Source: Verrucomicrobia bacterium 12-59-8
GTDB taxonomy: Bacteria; Verrucomicrobiota; Verrucomicrobiae; Verrucomicrobiales; Verrucomicrobiaceae
NCBI GenBank assembly: GCA_002279765.1
Contig: NCCR01000361.1
Location: 1-6,572, forward strand
Direction: 5' to 3'
Length of the DNA: 6,572 nt
The translations under genes and the position numbers were made by a program. Numbering within the stretch: position 1 is the first letter of the stretch; each line of letters starts with the position of its first letter. This document shows, one piece after another, positions 6,301 through 6,572 of this stretch. A model generated the notes under the pieces. That model ran no database searches, was not told the origin of the DNA, and saw nothing but the letters and a program-made list of their open reading frames with translations.

Positions 6301-6572
6301 TGCGCGGCGTGCCTCGGCTTCGTCATCGAGGGCATCGAGGCTGGTGGCGGCTGCGCCCATGCCGGAGGATTCCAGCTTGGTGCGGCGGGTCTCGCGCTGC
6401 TTGCGGACGGCGGACTCGGCCTCGACCTGGGCTCCGGCTTCTTTGAGGGCGGCGACGACTTTGGGGTCTTCTTCCTCGGTGTTTTGCGGTGCCTGGGTGG
6501 CGGTGGGCCGGGGCTGCGGAGGCTGAGCAGGCGGAAGGGTGGGGCTCTGCGGAGCGGGGACGGTGGGCTTTG
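3235..6572 (-). CDS. Large phage-like/polymorphic-toxin-like carrier protein, 5' end outside window
   Basis: I do not recognise a named family. The frame has no stop from 6572 to 3235, so the ATG at 6360 is probably internal; 70 further codons are readable to its right, giving at least 1111 residues. Residues below count from that ATG. The part right of 6360 is Pro/Gln-rich, then charged and helical. Residues 1-280 are mostly helical and charged or Gln-rich, with aromatic-rich stretches near 203-232. Residues 285-510 are Gly/Ala-rich with four hydrophobic stretches (about 292-305, 356-378, 408-423, 497-510), and include a GASEETIQEAIEGG segment. Residues 511-1041 are a low-complexity Pro/Gln/Ser/Thr linker containing two SPEQS...DVAQAR modules (657-691 and 978-1013). 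Large internal virion proteins and polymorphic toxin carriers of phages share this plan: helical body, amphipathic glycine-rich membrane-active zone, flexible linker, C-terminal enzyme. The role in delivering module 1 or 2 is inferred. The final 14 or so residues look like out-of-frame read-through after a frameshift near 3281-3285. Confidence 0.82.
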   Translation of the reverse strand, partial: KPTVPAPQSPTLPPAQPPQPRPTATQAPQNTEEEDPKVVAALKEAGAQVEAESAVRKQRETRRTKLESSGMGAAATSLDALDDEAEARRADLAKKHPQRGPQYEAGIQALNQHLQQQQAQIKAKAQQLPGIAAQIYQQWGKGVAGNWITGQAPKENDPYSPGAPLSSTHLAVLEQEAQKYGVDPKDLRHHLEMQRLSDWNRASTSYANRQQENLVDRTLNAWSGKGPAEPARVLPDGRITVNPTLGEDQATFEKAIDKTYSTPEAKEAARKLWPAYHDRWLTSATETLKTSKRFPGVQDYNEWLTKNTQAGHFTQKMPDGSVRQYTDNEKTQLYLDAMQNRSGVRKFMDNVSTSLVSGGGQVVSGLLGAAALAGNTFQDITGVNVGGEAASEAAAAMARQNQGLTQSNEMTGTTQGKVGSFLSNLIQAVPSVGAAIATGGTAGLILGAAQSAGSTYTDLLEHHIKAGDTIEEAHKKAAGTAIASGGVGLVLSKIMPGGAQALNNPATRELAKKSFAATVKSALHGASEETIQEAIEGGFTHIASEMNKGKTFNEAATSFAEQFPQNALTSALLGGGVQAMADKKNSSAPPQPATAPQQSTPQQPAQVAQPAPSQQTSPAEQPAPANPPAPSPQHPIPQPTTPDTPASGSGQQPQTTANNRQQQQTPPSGQPSSTPPSPASPQHSIPDTATQNASGPAQQPQTTANDRKPPQAPPTPPLPPPTTAPKSPEQSQRLVNNVMNRPPEQRGHPQVQSDVAQARDVLHDHVQKLENQKEPLSEAQKKELADAKAALSRLPAEKPANTPGSGPPTDTQPAAHTQSPETAPRPADAARPSEATPENVQHPESANRPQPEAPESAPRPHGEADPHTPPPSVDPNRTPHADTAAEAPLSRRDTDGWTPHADTHPNDARPGRKLPANAEPPPRGHGSSDSPQSGRNRPDGRPLEPSYPTPERDSRTAGNVADTTPYHPATSADSANATNPQTADRPTNRNAPDQVQNTSANPSPRPTDNSHPPSPNTSGPPPAATANGSPPSSLSRTSLPPPRTPPLSPEQSRRLLDNVAKMPEKAQQHPQVQADVAQARSVVAKATAHSIQFEAPPPSASSHGAPSSAGF
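3281..3285 (-). other. Candidate frameshift site (run of five G, C on the coding strand)
   Basis: The carrier frame stops at 3235-3237. The module 1 peptidase frame is open from 3428 down to its stop at 2568. The peptidase frame starts one base later than the carrier frame, so one base fewer would join them. The homopolymer here lies after the last conserved carrier peptide and before the peptidase, and removing one C gives a continuous fusion. I cannot tell a sequencing or assembly error from a real mutation or from +1 recoding. Confidence 0.55.
3319..3807 (-). repeat. Cassette repeat, copy A (end of the carrier linker)
   Basis: This stretch aligns with 1670-2158 at a constant offset of 1649 bases. 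I compared the copies by eye. The 5' part (3585-3793) differs from copy B at 5 of about 209 positions. The block at 3331-3402 is nearly identical, with about two differences. The middle (about 3410-3584) is clearly more diverged, though the peptide remains similar. The homology stops just after DVAQAR.VVA on the 3' side and near 3807 on the 5' side. It would support homologous recombination between cassettes. Confidence 0.9.
3322..3429 (-). repeat. SPEQS-HPQVQ-DVAQAR module, copy 2 (junction to module 1)
   Basis: Codes for carrier residues 978-1013, beginning SPEQSRRLLDNV and ending HPQVQADVAQARSVV. It is the last well-conserved peptide before sequences diverge between the two cassettes. I infer that it marks the carrier/payload junction, playing the part that pre-toxin junction motifs play in CdiA or Rhs proteins. 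Confidence 0.8.
3863..3939 (-). repeat. Short direct repeat with 60-base period (TPHADT)
   Basis: A 17-base string at 3863-3879 recurs at 3923-3939 with one mismatch, both encoding TPHADT in the carrier frame. It lies just right of the cassette repeat boundary at about 3807, in the low-complexity linker. It is probably a small tandem duplication of a 20-residue unit. Confidence 0.6.
4288..4392 (-). repeat. SPEQS-HPQVQ-DVAQAR module, copy 1 (divergent, inside linker)
   Basis: Codes for carrier residues 657-691. It reads SPEQSQRLVNNV, then HPQVQSDVAQARDV. It is the most diverged of three copies in the window and is followed by a charged helical stretch (about 692-727) and more Pro-rich linker instead of an enzyme domain. 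I infer a remnant of an older cassette junction. It could instead simply be a structural repeat. Confidence 0.75.
4450..4533 (-). repeat. Linker repeat, copy 2 (SPQH.IP...QQPQTTAN.R)
   Basis: Codes for carrier residues 610-637, starting SPQHSIPDTA and ending QQPQTTANDR. It is two residues shorter than copy 1. The first and last ten residues align almost without change while the middle differs. Confidence 0.7.
4591..4680 (-). repeat. Linker repeat, copy 1 (SPQH.IP...QQPQTTAN.R)
   Basis: Codes for carrier residues 561-590. The peptide starts SPQHPIPQPT and ends QQPQTTANNR. It recurs 147 bases further left in the same frame with small gaps. The repeat lies in a Pro/Gln-rich linker and probably arose by local tandem duplication. 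Confidence 0.7.
4831..5508 (-). other. Gly/Ala-rich hydrophobic region inside the carrier
   Basis: Codes for carrier residues 285-510. It contains four Gly/Ala/Val/Leu stretches of roughly 13 to 23 residues, separated by charged amphipathic segments such as EEAHKKAAGTAIASGG and GASEETIQEAIEGGFTHIA. The stretches are too glycine-rich for certain transmembrane helices. This pattern is common in phage proteins ejected with DNA and in pore- or membrane-associating regions of secreted toxins. I infer membrane contact during delivery. The alternative is a packed helical bundle in a virion or tape-measure-like protein. Confidence 0.5.

Noticed and set aside
1..6572. CRISPR array, tRNA, rRNA or insertion sequence
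   Set aside because: No regularly spaced short repeats, cloverleaf-like sequence or transposase motifs seen on either strand.

Overview
The window is a single minus-strand locus. All the genes I support are read right to left. It looks like the C-terminal half of a large phage-like or polymorphic-toxin-like carrier protein followed by two related C-terminal modules. Each module is a HEITH metallopeptidase domain whose stop codon overlaps (ATGA) the start of a 92-residue partner protein. The organism cannot be named from this sequence. The carrier is GC-rich (41 of 60 bases G+C in 5401-5460) and the start codons lack clear Shine-Dalgarno sequences. That fits a high-GC Gram-negative or PVC-type bacterium or its prophage, but this is only a hint.

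Layout from right (5') to left (3'). (1) 6572-3235: carrier, open through the right edge, so its true start is outside. It has a Pro/Gln-rich and charged helical N-terminal part, a central Gly/Ala-rich hydrophobic region (4831-5508), and a long Pro/Gln/Ser/Thr-rich linker. The linker contains two copies of a roughly 36-residue module (SPEQS...HPQVQ.DVAQAR). (2) 3329-2568: metallopeptidase module 1, in a different frame from the carrier. A one-base difference in a five-G run (3281-3285) would fuse the two. (3) 2571-2293: 92-residue partner 1. (4) 2292-2195: short intercassette spacer. (5) 2194-425: a second copy of the carrier's C-terminal linker plus SPEQS module, continuing in one frame into metallopeptidase module 2. 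The frame opens right after a stop codon and has no good start, so it looks like an orphan cassette. (6) 428-150: 92-residue partner 2, a paralogue of partner 1. (7) 149-1: apparently non-coding, with a 17-base motif also found downstream of partner 1.

How the parts may work together (inference). The repeat at 3319-3807 and 1670-2158 is collinear at a constant offset of 1649 bases and stops at the DVAQAR junction. Recombination between the copies would delete module 1 and join the carrier in frame to module 2 with its own partner. This is the logic known from CdiA, Rhs and MafB orphan toxin/immunity arrays. Here the payload is a zincin-like peptidase of a type I recall from the C-termini of phage head/MuF-type proteins, and the 92-residue proteins would be the cognate immunity or inhibitor proteins. 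I do not recognise the 92-residue family or the carrier, and the toxin/immunity roles are unproven.
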